Below, in pieces: positions 25,396 to 34,307 of a stretch of 64,000 bases of DNA (its first letter is position 1; every line of letters begins with the position of its first letter). This stretch comes from SHLQ01 sp964610745 (GTDB lineage Bacteria; Actinomycetota; Acidimicrobiia; Acidimicrobiales; SHLQ01): assembly GCA_964610745.1 (NCBI GenBank), contig CAZSYL010000014.1, positions 6,959-70,958 of the forward strand. Reading direction: 5' to 3'. Position numbers and translations under genes: made by a program. Under the pieces are notes generated by a model that ran no database searches, had not been told where the DNA came from, and saw only the letters and a program-made list of their open reading frames with translations.

Positions 25396-26400
25396 ATGGC
25401 AGCTCATCCTCCAGCTCAGCCGCTCCGTTTCGGTGTACTCGGAGCAGCCCGAATCGCTCCCAAGGCCCTGGTGCGGCCGGTTCACAAGATCGGGTCCGCG
25501 GTCATTTCCCGAATTGCGGCGCGCGATACTTCCCGCGCCGAAGCGTTCGCTGCTGAGCATGGTGTCGAAGGTGTCTGCGACTCCTACGAGGCACTGATCG
25601 AGGCCGATGATGTCGACGTGGTCTACAACCCACTCCCCATCAACCTGCATCACGAGTGGACGATCAAGGCGCTGCGGGCAGGCAAACACGTTCTCTGCGA
25701 GAAGCCGTTTGCGTCGAACGCCGAACAGGCGGCCGAGATGGTCGAGGTCGCCGACGATGAAGGTCGTGTCCTTGGCGAAGCCTTCCACCATCGCCATCAT
25801 CCAATGTTCCAACGAATCGTCGATGTCATTGCCTCTGGTGTAATCGGCGAAGTCACTCGGTCCGAGAGCTACTTCAACATCGCAATCCCGCAGCCGGACA
25901 TTCGATGGGACTACGCCACATCGGGCGGTTCACTCATGGATCTTGGATGCTACGCCACGATCTGGACACGTCATACCGTGGGCGAAGAACCAACGATTGC
26001 TGAAGCCGAAGCGACCGTTGGACCCGAGAATATCGATGGTGCCATCTGGGCGGAGATGGCGTTCCCTGGCGGGGCGACGGGTCGAATTGAGAGCTCGATG
26101 ATCAACGAGGGAGAGCCCGACATCCGTCTGGAGGTCACCGGAACGTTGGGGTCGATCACGGCAATCAACCCATTGTCACCTCAGTCCGGCAACTCGTTGA
26201 CCATCCGAACCAGTGCCGGAGAGACCTCCGGAGAAATCGTTGCGGGCGATTCGTATGAACACATGGTTCGAACATTTTGTGACCATGTCATACACGGGAC
26301 GCCGTACCTGACTCAGGGCGAGGACTCGATCCAGAACATGGCAGCGATTGACTCGGTCTACCTGGCCGCGGGCCTTCCGGTGCGCGGCGCCAGCAGCTAA
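25396..26400 (+). CDS. Gfo/Idh/MocA-family NAD(P)-dependent oxidoreductase
   Basis: This 334-residue protein has an N-terminal Rossmann fold (FGVLGAARIAPKALV) and the conserved EKPFA motif (GKHVLCEKPFASN, about residues 94-106), which carries the catalytic Lys. The C-terminal alpha/beta domain includes the HHRHHPMFQR and GGSLMDLGCYATIW segments. Substrates of this family are sugars, inositols or trans-dihydrodiols. The substrate here is unknown. Confidence 0.9.
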   Translation: MAAHPPAQPLRFGVLGAARIAPKALVRPVHKIGSAVISRIAARDTSRAEAFAAEHGVEGVCDSYEALIEADDVDVVYNPLPINLHHEWTIKALRAGKHVLCEKPFASNAEQAAEMVEVADDEGRVLGEAFHHRHHPMFQRIVDVIASGVIGEVTRSESYFNIAIPQPDIRWDYATSGGSLMDLGCYATIWTRHTVGEEPTIAEAEATVGPENIDGAIWAEMAFPGGATGRIESSMINEGEPDIRLEVTGTLGSITAINPLSPQSGNSLTIRTSAGETSGEIVAGDSYEHMVRTFCDHVIHGTPYLTQGEDSIQNMAAIDSVYLAAGLPVRGASS

Positions 26401-26436
26401 CGGAATTCGCGGCCAGCTACCGGAGGTTTGTGAGTC

Positions 26437-26847
26437 ATGTGGAAAGAGCCCACCCATCTCCGCGGAGCCTTCCTTACCGGAGGGGTTTGCGTCGTCTGGT
26501 TCTTTCTGGCTGCTCGGAACCCGACGCTGCACTATCACTTTGCACCGCTGATAGCAGCGGTGCTTTGGCCATTGAGCCTTCGCAGCAGCGGTCGGGCGAG
26601 TGTGAAGGAGGCTCGCACTGGCGGAATCGGTGCCGCAACGCTCGTATTGGTCACCACCGGCATCATTGTGCTCGTTGGCAATATGGACGGACCGAACTTC
26701 TTGCATGCTGGTCCCGCGTGGCCCGAAGCGGTTCTCTTTGCACTCATCGCTGCGGCGTGGGGCACACGTGCGGCCAGCCGTGAGAAACCAGGCCTTCTCG
26801 GCGCGCTCGTCGATGGTTCGATAGACCAGCGCCTTCGAGCTGACTAG
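26437..26847 (+). CDS. Four-helix membrane protein
   Basis: This is a 136-residue protein with four predicted membrane helices, approximately FLTGGVCVVWFFLAA, FAPLIAAVLWPLSL, GAATLVLVTTGIIVLVGNM and AVLFALIAAAWGTRA. GGAGG lies 10 nt before the ATG. It follows the oxidoreductase by 36 bp and is probably co-transcribed. Family and function are not recognised. Confidence 0.7.
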   Translation: MWKEPTHLRGAFLTGGVCVVWFFLAARNPTLHYHFAPLIAAVLWPLSLRSSGRASVKEARTGGIGAATLVLVTTGIIVLVGNMDGPNFLHAGPAWPEAVLFALIAAAWGTRAASREKPGLLGALVDGSIDQRLRAD

Positions 26848-26862
26848 CGTCGACTAAGAGCC

Positions 26863-27696
26863 TCAGATATCAGCGACCGCTACTTCGATACGGTCCTGGT
26901 GCCATTCGGTGGCAGCCTGAAGCGCCTCGCTTGCCTTGCCAACCAGATCTCGTACTTCGAAAGCGTGGGCGGGGTAGCAGGCAACCCCGGCCCAGACGGT
27001 CATGCCCGCTTCGTCTTCGAGGATGCGCCGGCGGATCCGTTCGACGGTCCAGACGGCACCGTTCTCGGGAGTGTCTTCGAGGACGAGGGCATACAGGCCT
27101 TTGCTCGTTCGACACGCGGTATCGGACTCGCGGAGGGTTTCGAGGATGTAGCTCGCGACGACTGGAGCTTCTGCTTGTGTCCGGCCCTCTTCTTCAGAAC
27201 CGACGGTTACCTCCATCAAGATGACAGCGACCGGGCGAAGGTGGCGTCGTGCAGCGGCGACCCTTGCCTCGATTGCGGCTCGGAAGTAGATCTCGGTGAA
27301 GAGTCCGGTCGATGGCTCGGTAATTGCCTGGCGGGCATTCACGCTCGTCGGTTGTTCGCTGCGGATGTCTTCTTCGATTCGTTCGGTCCGGGCAGCCTCG
27401 CTCGCCTGGGTTGCGGCGAGTTCGGTGCCGAGTGACCGCACAGTGTCTTCCGCGGTGATGCGTGCCTGCACTTGCGAGGCAACGGTCTCCTCGAGACTCG
27501 CTGACTGGTCGCGCTCGGATTTGAGCTGAGACTCCAGTCTGGCGAGGTCGCGTGCGACGAGGTAGCCAACGGCACCGGCGCCGAGGGCGGCAAGCCCAGC
27601 AAATATGCCCAGGGTCGCGCCTTGCGCCAAGGCGAAGATGCCGAGAACGAAGCCGGTGAGTCCGACCGAAATTGCCACTAGGGCGCGACTGTCCAT
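26863..27696 (-). CDS. Membrane-anchored degenerate GGDEF-domain protein
   Basis: This is a 277-residue protein. Two N-terminal membrane helices (VAISVGLTGFVLGIFALA and LGIFAGLAALGAGAVGYLVA) are followed by a coiled coil to about residue 115, then a domain with the diguanylate-cyclase order: PSTGLFTEIYFRAAIEARVA, VAVILMEV, ESDTACRTSKGLYALVLEDTPENGA and MTVWAGVACYPAHA. The GG(D/E)EF loop is replaced by KGLYALVLED, so cyclase activity is unlikely. It may be a nucleotide-sensing or structural relic. The ATG at 27696 is preferred to a TTG one codon upstream. Confidence 0.75.
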   Translation of the reverse strand: MDSRALVAISVGLTGFVLGIFALAQGATLGIFAGLAALGAGAVGYLVARDLARLESQLKSERDQSASLEETVASQVQARITAEDTVRSLGTELAATQASEAARTERIEEDIRSEQPTSVNARQAITEPSTGLFTEIYFRAAIEARVAAARRHLRPVAVILMEVTVGSEEEGRTQAEAPVVASYILETLRESDTACRTSKGLYALVLEDTPENGAVWTVERIRRRILEDEAGMTVWAGVACYPAHAFEVRDLVGKASEALQAATEWHQDRIEVAVADI

Positions 27697-27732
27697 CAAA
27701 TCTGTTTCGGTGCGTTCATGGTCGGACTCAAG

Positions 27733-28419
27733 TCAATCCTTCGGCAGTGTTGGACTTGGATTCGAGGACAATATCGACGTGCCCTCAGAACTCATGTTTA
27801 TCGCATTGTTGAGACGCCGTAGGTACTCTTCTCGCGATAGGTCGATCGCCCCCAGCGACGCGAGATGTGGAGTCATCCATTGCACATCGAAGAGGGTGAT
27901 GCCGTGGTCTCGAAGGGAGCCGGTCAGATGGACGAGCGCTGCCTTCGATGCGTCCGTCTCGTGATGGAACATGGACTCACCGGCGAACAGCCTTCCGACG
28001 CCAATCCCGTACACGCCCCCGACGAGGTCGCCGGCCTGGTTGCGAGTCTCGACCGAATGGGCCCAACCAAGCTCGTGTAGTCGCGTGTACGCCGAGAGGA
28101 TCTGGGCATCGATCCAGCCGTGTGGCCTGGATGGATCGGCGCACGCCTTCATGACGTCCACGAATGCGGTATTGATCGTGAAGTGAAACTTCTTCATTGA
28201 ACGCTTCAACGATCGGGAGACGTGCATATCGAGTGGCATGATCGCTCGGGGGTCAGGCGACCACCAGGCAATGGGTCCGCTCGGCTCGAGTGGCATCGGG
28301 AACAGCCCCTGGCTGTAGCCCGCGAGGATTGTCTCCGGCTCGAGGTCCGCTCCAATGCCGACAACGCCGTATTCGTCCGCGCTTTCTGCTGGCGGAAAGA
28401 CCCACGAACTGCCCGTCAT
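27733..28419 (-). CDS. aat: Leucyl/phenylalanyl-tRNA-protein transferase
   Basis: This 228-residue protein belongs to the N-end-rule pathway and transfers Leu or Phe from tRNA to proteins with N-terminal Arg or Lys. Diagnostic segments are GLFPMPLEPSGPIAWWSPDPRAI, FHFTINTAFVDVMKACAD, GWIDAQILSAYTRLHELGWAHSVE and GRLFAGESMFHHETDASKAAL, all in family order. The ATG at 28419 is preferred over a TTG at 28434. ClpS and ClpA are not in the window. Confidence 0.95.
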   Translation of the reverse strand: MTGSSWVFPPAESADEYGVVGIGADLEPETILAGYSQGLFPMPLEPSGPIAWWSPDPRAIMPLDMHVSRSLKRSMKKFHFTINTAFVDVMKACADPSRPHGWIDAQILSAYTRLHELGWAHSVETRNQAGDLVGGVYGIGVGRLFAGESMFHHETDASKAALVHLTGSLRDHGITLFDVQWMTPHLASLGAIDLSREEYLRRLNNAINMSSEGTSILSSNPSPTLPKD

Positions 28420-28437
28420 TGGATCAGATCCCAACCG

Positions 28438-28533
28438 CTAGGCGAACGCGATGGCCGCCAGTGGTGCAATAAGTCCGATCACGAGAAGGATGGCAATAAT
28501 GAGGGTGACTGTCTTCTTGGTTTGTGGAGACAC
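28438..28533 (-). CDS. 31-residue single-helix membrane protein
   Basis: A GTG-started frame of 31 codons encodes SPQTKKTVTLIIAILLVIGL and a further hydrophobic segment, ending FA. It has a positively charged start and one membrane helix. It fills the space between aat and lysC exactly. No ribosome-binding site is seen, and only 24 bp separate it from the divergent lysC start, so a leaderless message is possible. The composition is far from random, but the call remains tentative. Confidence 0.5.
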   Translation of the reverse strand: MSPQTKKTVTLIIAILLVIGLIAPLAAIAFA

Positions 28534-28557
28534 GGTTAAACGTTACCGTATTTGCCT

Positions 28558-29778
28558 GTGGCTCTTGTCGTTCAGAAATTTGGTGGTACTTCAGTAGCTG
28601 ATGCGGACCGCATTGGTGAGGTCGCTGATCACGTTGCCCGGTGTGTCAGACGAGGAGACCAGGTGGTTCTCGTCGTGTCCGCAATGGGTAAGGAAACAGA
28701 CCACCTGCTTCGTCTCGCCGATGAGGTGTCAAAGACGCAACCCGGTCGTGAGATGGATCTGCTTATTACCGCGGGCGAACGTAAGGCGAGCGCGTTGGTC
28801 GCGATGGCTCTCAACGATGCCGGAATTCCCAGTGCGTCGTTCACTGGTAGTCAGGCTGGTTTCCTCACCGATACCAATCACCGAAACGCAAAAATTCTCG
28901 AGGTCAACCCAACCCGGGTCCGCGAAGCTATCGACGCTGGCATGGTCCCGATCGTGGCGGGCTCCCAAGGCGTCTCCGAAGACAAGGACGTTACGTTCCT
29001 TGGGCGTGGAGGCTCCGACACCACCGCCGTTGCGCTCGCCCATGCGCTTGAAGCCGATTCCTGCGAGCTCTACACCGACGTCTCGGGCGTGTTCACGACC
29101 GACCCGCGAGTCGTTTCCGATGCGCGCAAGATGCCGAGCATCAGTTTCGACGAGATGCTCGAAATGACCGCCGTTGGTTGCCCTAAGCCCGTCATGCGAT
29201 CCGTCGAGGTCGCTCAACGTTTTCGCGTGCCACTGCACGTTCGTTCTGCATTTACCTGGGAGCCTGGCACCTGGGTCATCGAGGAGGATCCCGAAATGGA
29301 ATTAGCAATCATCAAGGCCGTCGTACCCGATACCTCAGAGGCCAAGGTGACGGTGTGTGGTGTGCCTGACGAGCCGGGCATCGCTGCGGGGATGTTCCGC
29401 GCTCTGGCCGATGCTGGAGTCAACGTCGACATGATCGTGCAGAACGTCAGTGAAGACGGCGAAACCGACATCTCGTTTACCACACCTACCGACGACGCTG
29501 AGCGCGCCGCCGCAATCTGTGAGGCGAGTGCTCCCGGTGATAGTTGCGTGGTCAGCACCGATTCAGACATTGGTCGAGTGTCGGTCGTTGGCGCAGGTAT
29601 GAAGAGCAACCCCGGGGTAGCGGCCACCATGTTTGAAACGCTCGCTTCGAACGACATCAACATCGAGATGATCTCGACCTCGGCGATTCGGATCAGCTGT
29701 GTCGTGCGCGGCGGAGACGTCGACAAGGCCACTCAGGCATTGCACGATGCCTTTGAGTTGTCGAAAGCTCCTGTCTAA
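28558..29778 (+). CDS. lysC: Aspartate kinase, alpha subunit
   Basis: This 406-residue protein phosphorylates aspartate in the first step toward lysine, threonine, methionine and diaminopimelate. The kinase domain shows QKFGGTSVADADRI at the start, FTGSQAGFLTDTNHRNAKI and GRGGSDTTAVALAHAL. Two ACT domains follow from about residue 265 (KVTVCGVPDEPGIAAGMFRALADAG and VSVVGAGMKSNPGVAATMFETLA), the site of feedback inhibition. The GTG at 28558 begins MALVVQKFGG as in actinobacterial orthologues, so it is preferred to a TTG at 28552. The next step, asd, is at 33190. Confidence 0.96.
   Translation: MALVVQKFGGTSVADADRIGEVADHVARCVRRGDQVVLVVSAMGKETDHLLRLADEVSKTQPGREMDLLITAGERKASALVAMALNDAGIPSASFTGSQAGFLTDTNHRNAKILEVNPTRVREAIDAGMVPIVAGSQGVSEDKDVTFLGRGGSDTTAVALAHALEADSCELYTDVSGVFTTDPRVVSDARKMPSISFDEMLEMTAVGCPKPVMRSVEVAQRFRVPLHVRSAFTWEPGTWVIEEDPEMELAIIKAVVPDTSEAKVTVCGVPDEPGIAAGMFRALADAGVNVDMIVQNVSEDGETDISFTTPTDDAERAAAICEASAPGDSCVVSTDSDIGRVSVVGAGMKSNPGVAATMFETLASNDINIEMISTSAIRISCVVRGGDVDKATQALHDAFELSKAPV
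29282..29778 (+). other. Internal ribosome-binding site and frame for aspartokinase beta subunit
   Basis: Inside lysC, GAGGAGGATCCCGAAATG gives a near-perfect Shine-Dalgarno sequence about 8 nt before an in-frame ATG at 29296. Starting there yields a 160-residue protein made of the two ACT domains. Corynebacterium and Bacillus LysC make a beta subunit from the same kind of internal start, at the same place just before the SEAKVTV segment, and assemble alpha2beta2 enzymes. Confidence 0.85.
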
Positions 29779-29794
29779 ACAGGTCGACCAACCA

Positions 29795-30505
29795 ATGCGG
29801 GTTGTGTCGTGGAATATCGAGCTTGGCCAGGGAATCGATCGAGCGATCGATGTCCTAACTACAGATCCTGACCTCAAGGACGCGGATCTCATTCTGTTGC
29901 AGGAGATGGACGACGTTGGACCGCAGCGGATCGCTGAAGCGCTCGGGTTGGCTGCGGTGTATCGGGCGGGCTGCAAGCACGGCGATACCGGCAAGCCGTT
30001 CGGAAACGCGATCCTTGTCCGAGGTGAAGTGGGGGAGGCGAAGGCGATTCGTCTACCGCATCTTGCGAGGTTTATGGGGATGCGCCGGATTGCTGTTCAG
30101 GCACCGGTCACGGTTCGACCCTCCGCTGGTGGAGACCCTCACGACATCCAGGTTTGGAGTGTGCACGCAGAGATCTCGACGCTGCCACATCGCCGGCAAG
30201 TGGCGCAGTATCGCGAAGTCGCTGATCAAGTCGTTGGTGCCGGACAACCAAAAGCGGTGGTAGGAGGTGACTTCAACACGGCTTCAGGGCGGTCGATACG
30301 GGGCCTGGTCGAGCACATGGAGCGGGCCCACATGGTCCGCGTTTTGCCTCCTGGGCAGCAGACGTTTTTCCGCTTCGGGCGCCCGTTTGAACTCGATCAC
30401 CTCTTTGCCAAAGGGTTCGACGTCATCGACTCCGGCGTCACGGTGGGTCACCACGCCAGCGATCATGACCCCGTTTGGGCGCTTCTCAGTGCCGACACAA
30501 GGTGA
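29795..30505 (+). CDS. Endonuclease/exonuclease/phosphatase-family protein
   Basis: This 236-residue protein has the DNase I-like metal-dependent fold: SWNIE (residues 5-9), LQEMDDVG (Glu ligand), VVGGDFNT and the final SDHDPV motif. It could hydrolyse a nucleic acid, a phosphoinositide or another phosphodiester. No signal peptide is seen. It starts 17 bp after lysC and is probably co-transcribed. Confidence 0.85.
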   Translation: MRVVSWNIELGQGIDRAIDVLTTDPDLKDADLILLQEMDDVGPQRIAEALGLAAVYRAGCKHGDTGKPFGNAILVRGEVGEAKAIRLPHLARFMGMRRIAVQAPVTVRPSAGGDPHDIQVWSVHAEISTLPHRRQVAQYREVADQVVGAGQPKAVVGGDFNTASGRSIRGLVEHMERAHMVRVLPPGQQTFFRFGRPFELDHLFAKGFDVIDSGVTVGHHASDHDPVWALLSADTR

Positions 30506-30517
30506 TCGAGGATCACC
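30501..30517 (+). terminator. Short hairpin at the end of the lysC transcript
   Basis: GGTGATC-GAG-GATCACC spans the stop codon of the nuclease-fold gene. The stem is only 7 bp and the following AATCTGTT is a poor T tract, so it is a weak or factor-assisted terminator at best. Confidence 0.35.
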
Positions 30518-30649
30518 AATCTGTTAGCCGTAAAGCGGTAATTCAGCAAGGGGTGTCCGACGACACTCACTCGGGGTGGGCAACCTATGGAATTTTCTCC
30601 CTTTTTGTGCCACTTTAGAGGGGTGCGGGCGAAGGATATTGGAGAAGCG

Positions 30650-32187
30650 GTGACAGAGTTTCGACGTCAGTTCGACGTCAGACCGACAGTGTTTTCCTTG
30701 ACGTTCTCGATCGCGCTCTCAATCACCCTGATTCTCTTCAACAGCAACACCGAAACATCGATAGGTTCGGCTGCCTCTGCGGTGACTACCGAGGCCGAAC
30801 TCGTCGATGGAAGTCGCACGCAGACACCCCAACCGGGTCGTCTCGCGGTGTCTCCTGCAGTTTCAAGCCAGGAGGACACCGCTGGGCGTATCGGCGAGGG
30901 AATAGGTGCCGACCAAGGCGGCCCGCCGGCCGCCGAAGCGCTCGTTGACAACAGCGAATCCGACGCTCAGGCCACCGTCGATCCGCAGGGGAACGTCGCT
31001 GACGAGAATGAGGACCAAATCGATAGCGCTTTGACCGACGTCGCCACTGGTGACGAGGAGGCGGTGCCGTTCGCTCCGCTGACGACCGTGCCGCTATCGC
31101 CGACCGCTGGCCCGCTGTCCATCACAACCACCACCGACGTCGTTGCCATCCCGGCGCCGACGCCCGCGCCGATCCCTGCACCCGCGCCAGCCCCTGCACC
31201 GATCCCTGCACCCGCGCCAGCACCTGCGCCNNNNNNNNNNNNNNNNNNNNNNNNNNNNNNNNNNNNNNNNNNNNNNNNNNNNNNNNNNNNNNNNNNNNNN
31301 NNNNNNNNNNNNNNNNNNNNNNNNNNNNNNCCGCGCCAGCACCGGCTCCCGCGCCAGCACCGGCTCCCGCGCCAGCACCGGCTCCTCCACCTGCCCGCGT
31401 CAGTGGGTCCTTCACGGTTTCTGAGGTCATCAACGGAACGATCGGTGCTGGCGACGGTTCCAACCCGAACGAAGAGTCCCCAATGGGAGCTCATGACGCT
31501 CCGCTGTTTCTACCCCAAGGGTGGAACTGGGCCCAGGGGACGACTCGAAACAGCCAATGGGGGAATCTGCGAAGCAATCAGTTTGCTGAGTTCCGTTGCG
31601 CCGTTATCCCAGAAAACGGGCATAATCCACCCGTCGACTTCCGGGTGAACTTTCGCGAAGGCGCGTACTATCAGTTCGCTTCAGGTTCGTGGTCTAAGGC
31701 ATTCGACGTTGCTCTTGATTCGCTATCGAACGGTGCATACCTCGGTCTGCCAGGTCGGGTTAATCAAGATCCCTTCGCCTCGGGTCAAGGCTCGATCGAT
31801 TGGCGTCTCGAAGAAGATGGCAGTTACTCGGCGCCCTGGAATCCCGACGCGCTAATGATGCACTTCTGGGCTGGTGAACGACAAAGCCCAGCGGCTGGAC
31901 AGACCGCGGAGTTCCTCACTTCCGAGATGCGACTTCAACAGCCGGACGGAAGAACCGTTGATCTCAGCCAGGTGCGAGTTCTGTTCCAGTGCGGCATTGA
32001 CTACTACAACACCACCGGCGGCCAAGGCACCCAAGTGCCAGGGCCAGGCATTGCCAAGTATCAGCGTTTGGAGACGAGTTGGCAGCCCGGGCTTTGGGTT
32101 ACGTTGCCCGGAAGCGCACCTGCCAACAACGTTTCGGACTTTCGAACGTGGCTAAATGCCAACCCGCCTCCCGGCGTTAGCCGGTAG
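30650..32187 (+). CDS. Secreted or anchored Ala-Pro-repeat protein split by assembly gap
   Basis: The N-terminal part has a signal anchor (VFSLTFSIALSITLILF), then a Ser/Thr/Asp-rich region and a run of Ala-Pro repeats entering the gap at 31231. After the gap (31331) the same Ala-Pro repeat resumes and leads into a globular domain of about 260 residues (from VSGSFTVSEVING) ending at 32187. The two sides are in different frames only because the 100 N do not reflect the true gap length. The GTG at 30650 has GGAG 5 nt upstream; an ATG at 30587 is an alternative. The C-terminal domain is rich in Trp, Gly and Asn and resembles an extracellular module, but I do not recognise it. Confidence 0.65.
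31151..31384 (+). repeat. Ala-Pro coding tandem repeat around the gap
   Basis: Before the gap the units read roughly CCGATCCCTGCACCCGCG; after it they read GCGCCAGCACCGGCTCCC, repeated about three times. Both encode alternating Ala and Pro with an occasional Ile. It forms an extended linker between the membrane anchor and the outer domain. Confidence 0.8.
31231..31330. other. Assembly gap (100 N) inside Ala-Pro repeat
   Basis: Exactly 100 N interrupt a tandem repeat of about 18 bp (GCGCCAGCACCGGCTCCC type) that codes Ala-Pro. The repeat itself is the likely reason the assembly broke. The true repeat length is unknown. Confidence 0.99.
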
Positions 32188-32220
32188 ACGGGTTTGCAAT
32201 CGTTTACATTTCTTTGCAGA

Positions 32221-32985
32221 TCAAACGGCGAAGAAGTGCCGAATGAGTGCCTCGAGACCAACCGAGAAGAGGGTCCATTCCGCAACGTCTTCGGTTCCGG
32301 ACCGACGGGTAATCCCGTCTCGTTGGTAGCTCGTCGTGAGTCGACCCGACAGTCCTTCGTTTAGGGCGTAGGCCGAAGCTGCAAACTGCTCGATTGTGAG
32401 CCCTTCTCGCAGTGACACGCCAAGCGATTCGGCGACGGACGAGTAAAGCTCGGCGTAGCGTTCGATCAGCAGATCCTCGCCACGGATGATGAGCGCTTTG
32501 ATTTCGGGGTCGAGGTCTCTGCGGGTGATGGCCGCGGCTCGAAGCGCGTTGTAGAGGCGCCACTCGGGGCTCGAGTCGAGCGCTTCGTGGTTGAACGAGC
32601 CGACTACGCGAGCGAGTTCAGCAATCACACGGTTGCGGTCATTGACGTCGCCAGAATCGATCAGGGGCGTAATGTCAGCAAGCTCCTTTGCCAGCCGTTC
32701 CTTGGTAGCCGCCAATCCACTTGTGGTTGGTAGGCCTAGGAGCTTCAGGACAACTGCGTGGCGAAGTGCGTCCTGGGGGGCGCGGTCGCCGTCTTGCCAG
32801 ATGCGATACGACATTCCCCTGGGCACACCAGCAGAAACAATCGCATCATCGAGGCCGATCGCGTCGAGTCCGCTGTCAACGCCGTTGTCGAGCAATCGCT
32901 CGATCGAGGCTTCGATCAGGCGTTCTTCGACTTCGCGTGGCGGATACTTCGGTGGTCGTCCTCGTGGTCTCTTTACTTCGCTCAT
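32221..32985 (-). CDS. TetR-like regulator with AT-hook-type N-terminus
   Basis: This 254-residue protein begins MSEVKRPRGRPPKYPPREVEE, where RGRPPKY resembles an AT-hook. A TetR-type helix-turn-helix then follows (ERLLDNGVDSGLDAIGLDDAIVSAGVPRGMSYRIW, about residues 28-62) and an all-helical ligand domain. It is 200 bp upstream of, and divergent from, asd. Its ligand and targets are unknown. Confidence 0.8.
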   Translation of the reverse strand: MSEVKRPRGRPPKYPPREVEERLIEASIERLLDNGVDSGLDAIGLDDAIVSAGVPRGMSYRIWQDGDRAPQDALRHAVVLKLLGLPTTSGLAATKERLAKELADITPLIDSGDVNDRNRVIAELARVVGSFNHEALDSSPEWRLYNALRAAAITRRDLDPEIKALIIRGEDLLIERYAELYSSVAESLGVSLREGLTIEQFAASAYALNEGLSGRLTTSYQRDGITRRSGTEDVAEWTLFSVGLEALIRHFFAV

Positions 32986-33189
32986 GACTCTTTTCCCTCA
33001 CCCGCCAAGGCAGGTCTCCCCATTGCTTTGGATATTGAGTCCACTGTGCCAGTTGAGTTGCGAGAGTCCACCCATCCGTTCGCAAAAATCACACGCTCCG
33101 TGTCAAAATCGTTGATGTTCCGCAAGGTTTCATCACCGAAATGAGTCATATGGCGGCGCGAATATAGGCAATCCACGTAGCCTCTATGC

Positions 33190-34224
33190 ATGGTAAATGT
33201 AGGAATTGTTGGAGCTACCGGCCAGGTCGGTGGTGTCATGCGCACGCTGCTTTTGGAACGTGATTTTCCAATCGACACATTGCGCTTCTTCGCATCCGCT
33301 CGCAGCGCCGGACGCCAGATCGAATTCGGTGACCAGACCATCACCGTCGAGGACGCAACCACTGCCGATTACAGCGGTCTCGACATAGCCATCTTCTCCG
33401 CTGGCGGTGCAACTTCTCGAGCTCTTGCCGACAAGGTGGCCGCAGCGGGCGCCATCGTGATCGACAACTCCTCGGCGTTCCGTATGGACCCAGACGTACC
33501 GCTGGTTGTTCCCGAGGTCAACGCGCATGCGCTCGACGCCATCCCGAAGGGCATTATCGCGAACCCGAACTGCACGACGATGGCTGCCATGCCGGTTCTC
33601 AAGCCGTTGCACGATGAGGCTGGGCTCGAACGAATGGTGGTCAGCACCTATCAAGCAGTCTCTGGTGCGGGCCTTGCTGGTGTCGACGAGCTTGATCAAC
33701 AAGTTCGCAAGGGTGTCGAGAAGCTCCCTTCGTTGACCTATGACGGCGATTCAATCGACTTTGGCGAACCGTCATCGTTCGCAACCACGATCGCGTTCAA
33801 CGCTGTGCCGATGTGCGGATCGATCGTTGATGATGGCCGCGATGAGACTGACGAAGAGCAGAAGTTGCGCAACGAAAGTCGCAAGATCCTCGAAATCGAG
33901 AACCTTCTCGTTGCCGGTATCTGTGTTCGAGTGCCCGTCTTTACCGGTCACTCGCTCGCTATCACCGCAGGCTTCGAGCGTGCGATTAGCCCCGATCGGG
34001 CACGAGAGCTTCTTTCAACTGCTGAGGGAGTCGTGCTCGACGATCTGCCAACACCATTGAAGTCAGCGGGTATCGATCCGTCGATCGTTGGCCGCATCCG
34101 ACCCGACGAGACGATGGATAACGGACTCTCGATGTTTATCAGCGGTGACAATCTCCGCAAGGGTGCAGCCCTGAACACGATCCAGATCGCCGAGGCTCTC
34201 ATCGAAAAGGGCATCGTCGGCTAA
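33190..34224 (+). CDS. asd: Aspartate-semialdehyde dehydrogenase
   Basis: This 344-residue enzyme reduces aspartyl phosphate to aspartate semialdehyde with NADPH. The NADP motif GIVGATGQVGGVM is at residues 5-17, the catalytic Cys128 lies in IANPNCTTM, and the substrate segment TYQAVSGAGLAGVDEL follows. The C-terminal His region is VFTGHSLAI. It uses the product of LysC but is separated from lysC by 3.4 kb and three other genes. Confidence 0.96.
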   Translation: MVNVGIVGATGQVGGVMRTLLLERDFPIDTLRFFASARSAGRQIEFGDQTITVEDATTADYSGLDIAIFSAGGATSRALADKVAAAGAIVIDNSSAFRMDPDVPLVVPEVNAHALDAIPKGIIANPNCTTMAAMPVLKPLHDEAGLERMVVSTYQAVSGAGLAGVDELDQQVRKGVEKLPSLTYDGDSIDFGEPSSFATTIAFNAVPMCGSIVDDGRDETDEEQKLRNESRKILEIENLLVAGICVRVPVFTGHSLAITAGFERAISPDRARELLSTAEGVVLDDLPTPLKSAGIDPSIVGRIRPDETMDNGLSMFISGDNLRKGAALNTIQIAEALIEKGIVG

Positions 34225-34248
34225 CCAGTTGACCGGCAGTAAAAACGA

Positions 34249-34284
34249 AAGAGCCCCGAGCGCCAACGTGCGCTCGGGGCTCTT
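34249..34284. terminator. Bidirectional terminator between asd and FKBP genes
   Basis: AAGAGCCCCGAGCGC (34249-34263) pairs perfectly with 34270-34284 across a 6-nt loop. It is flanked by AAAACGA on the left and TCGTTTT on the right, giving a T-rich tail on either strand. It serves both convergent genes. Confidence 0.92.
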
Positions 34285-34307
34285 GTCGTTTTGGTGCCGA
34301 ACTGTCT

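Noticed and set aside
31231..31330. A true frameshift in the Ala-Pro protein.
   Set aside because: The apparent shift coincides with 100 N of arbitrary length, so it says nothing about the real reading frame.
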